6,516 nt of DNA from Methanobacteriota archaeon. Lineage in GTDB: Archaea > Thermoplasmatota > Thermoplasmata > RBG-16-68-12. Where the stretch lies: positions 1 through 6,516 of the forward strand of contig VBMC01000002.1 of assembly GCA_005879015.1 (NCBI GenBank), read 5' to 3'. The first letter of the stretch is position 1. Each line of letters begins with the position of its first letter. This document shows positions 5,908 through 6,516 of the stretch, piece after piece. A program made the position numbers and the translations under genes. The notes beneath the pieces are model-generated. The model did not search any database and was not told the DNA's origin. It was given only the letters and a program-made list of their open reading frames with translations.

Positions 5908-6318
5908 TCACATCGAGCGAGCGGATCGCCGGAAGGCGCGGGACGCGGAAAGCAGATAGACAAAGATGATGGCGACGATCCCGAGGGTCAACAACGAAGT
6001 GAGCGTCGTGCCGGATCCCGCGTTCGACCGTTCGTATACTCGATATCCCAGGTAGACGAGGGTCACCAAGGTGGCGATGAGGGCGACCCCCCACGCCCAG
6101 GGCCGCATCATCAGGAGTCCTCCGCCCGCGATGCCCAAGGCAACGCCGATGAAGAAGTAGAGGATGCCGTTCAGGACCAGCTCGGTCCCGGAAATCGGCG
6201 TCCCGGGGATCAGGAACGCAAGGCCGACGAAGAAGGAGGCGATGCCGATCAGGACCATGATGAGCGCGGCCAACGAGACCAGAGCGCCGAGAACCGTGAT
6301 GCCGACCGGACGGCGCAT
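5908..6318 (-). CDS. Small four-helix membrane protein of unknown function
   Basis: A 136-residue protein with four hydrophobic helices at about residues 6-35, 46-70, 74-97 and 106-125, short polar loops and a basic C-terminal tail (SRAFRRSARS). It begins RRPVGITVLG and has RPWAWGVALI (72-81). This pair of features recalls the small multi-pass membrane proteins, often catalogued as domains of unknown function, that are common in archaea and some bacteria. I cannot name the exact family. The positive residues at both ends suggest both termini face the cytoplasm. ATG 6318 is chosen because the RPxGIT N-terminus starts there and a GAGG-type site lies nine bases upstream. The frame stays open to an ATG at 6456, but the extra 46 residues are hydrophilic, unlike the family, and begin inside a TATA-like element. 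The gene converges on the E1 operon and has no same-strand partner in view. Its function is unknown. Confidence 0.8.
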   Translation of the reverse strand: MRRPVGITVLGALVSLAALIMVLIGIASFFVGLAFLIPGTPISGTELVLNGILYFFIGVALGIAGGGLLMMRPWAWGVALIATLVTLVYLGYRVYERSNAGSGTTLTSLLTLGIVAIIFVYLLSASRAFRRSARSM

Positions 6319-6361
6319 CCAAGTCCCCCTCAGAGAAAGGAGGAGCAGGACGGGAATCTCT

Positions 6362-6378
6362 CCGGCGCGAAGCGCCGG
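6362..6378 (-). repeat. GC-rich hairpin in the leader region of the membrane-protein gene
   Basis: CCGGCGC and GCGCCGG form a perfect seven-base-pair stem with a three-base loop (TTC on the minus strand). It lies 44 bases upstream of the ATG at 6318, inside the likely 5' leader if transcription starts near 6430. It could influence translation or be a chance GC palindrome. It matches no riboswitch that I recognise. Confidence 0.4.
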
Positions 6379-6404
6379 GCACAAATCACGCCCACCGGTC
6401 TGTG

Positions 6405-6430
6405 CCACTCCTCCACGTCCCCACTCCTCC
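6405..6430 (-). repeat. Direct repeat of a purine-rich decamer
   Basis: On the minus strand GGAGGAGTGG occurs twice, at 6430-6421 and 6414-6405, with a 16-base period. Each copy resembles a ribosome binding site, but no sensible start codon with a coding frame follows closely. It may be part of the leader or promoter of the membrane-protein gene. Confidence 0.35.
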
Positions 6431-6452
6431 CCGAGAGGGCATTGGACGGTGC

Positions 6453-6462
6453 CCATAAAATG
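6453..6462 (-). promoter_or_regulatory. Candidate TATA box for the small membrane-protein gene
   Basis: CATTTTATGG on the minus strand is the best TATA-like patch upstream of the gene. Transcription starting about 25 bases downstream would give a leader of roughly 110 bases carrying the direct repeat and hairpin. The same AT patch could instead serve a + strand gene beyond the right edge. Confidence 0.35.
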
Positions 6463-6516
6463 ATTCGCCTCGAGACCGAAAGGCGCACGCGTGGCCGTGC
6501 AAAATGTTAAGCCGAT

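Noticed and set aside
4892..6382. A 496-codon minus-strand open frame spanning E1-beta and the small membrane protein
   Set aside because: It is antisense to a well-supported E1-beta and out of frame with the membrane-protein gene. The translation is rich in Arg, Asp and His and low in complexity, typical of a GC-driven shadow.

Overview
The window looks like a high-GC archaeal chromosome segment. The group is probably in the Thermoplasmata or a related euryarchaeal lineage, but that is inference. The reasons are an archaeal-type ATP-dependent DNA ligase, archaeal-style ribosome binding sites (one matches eight bases of the 16S 3' end complement), several GTG starts, and short AT-rich TATA-like patches confined to the spaces between genes. 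I see no insertion sequence, phage gene, CRISPR array, tRNA or rRNA. It reads as ordinary chromosomal housekeeping DNA with a few odd arrangements.

Layout, left to right. The window opens inside an EamA/DMT-type membrane transporter on the + strand (ends at 355), of which only the C-terminal part is present. A 238-base convergent spacer (356-593) has no gene that I can support but holds a run of perfect inverted repeats. Next comes a minus-strand pair: an EamA transporter (3142 to 2204) and an ATP-dependent DNA ligase (2204 to 594). They overlap by one base as TGATG and are probably co-transcribed. A 111-base divergent spacer (3143-3253) with a perfect 15-base palindrome separates this pair from a + strand operon. 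That operon has three genes: the E1-alpha subunit of a branched-chain-type 2-oxoacid dehydrogenase (3254-4327), a small TPR-repeat protein (4359-4910), and the E1-beta subunit (4913-5884). A small four-helix membrane protein (6318 to 5908) converges on the operon. Its upstream region (6319-6516) holds a GC-rich hairpin, a direct repeat and a TATA-like element.

How the genes work together. E1-alpha and E1-beta should form the thiamine-diphosphate-dependent alpha2beta2 decarboxylase that feeds acyl groups to a lipoylated E2. The E2 and E3 genes are not next to them: the operon is closed off downstream by a converging gene. The TPR gene between the two E1 subunit genes is the most unusual feature. 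It is tightly coupled to E1-beta and is a reasonable candidate for an assembly or interaction partner, though nothing in the sequence proves that. The ligase has all the nucleotidyltransferase motifs and should be active in replication or repair.
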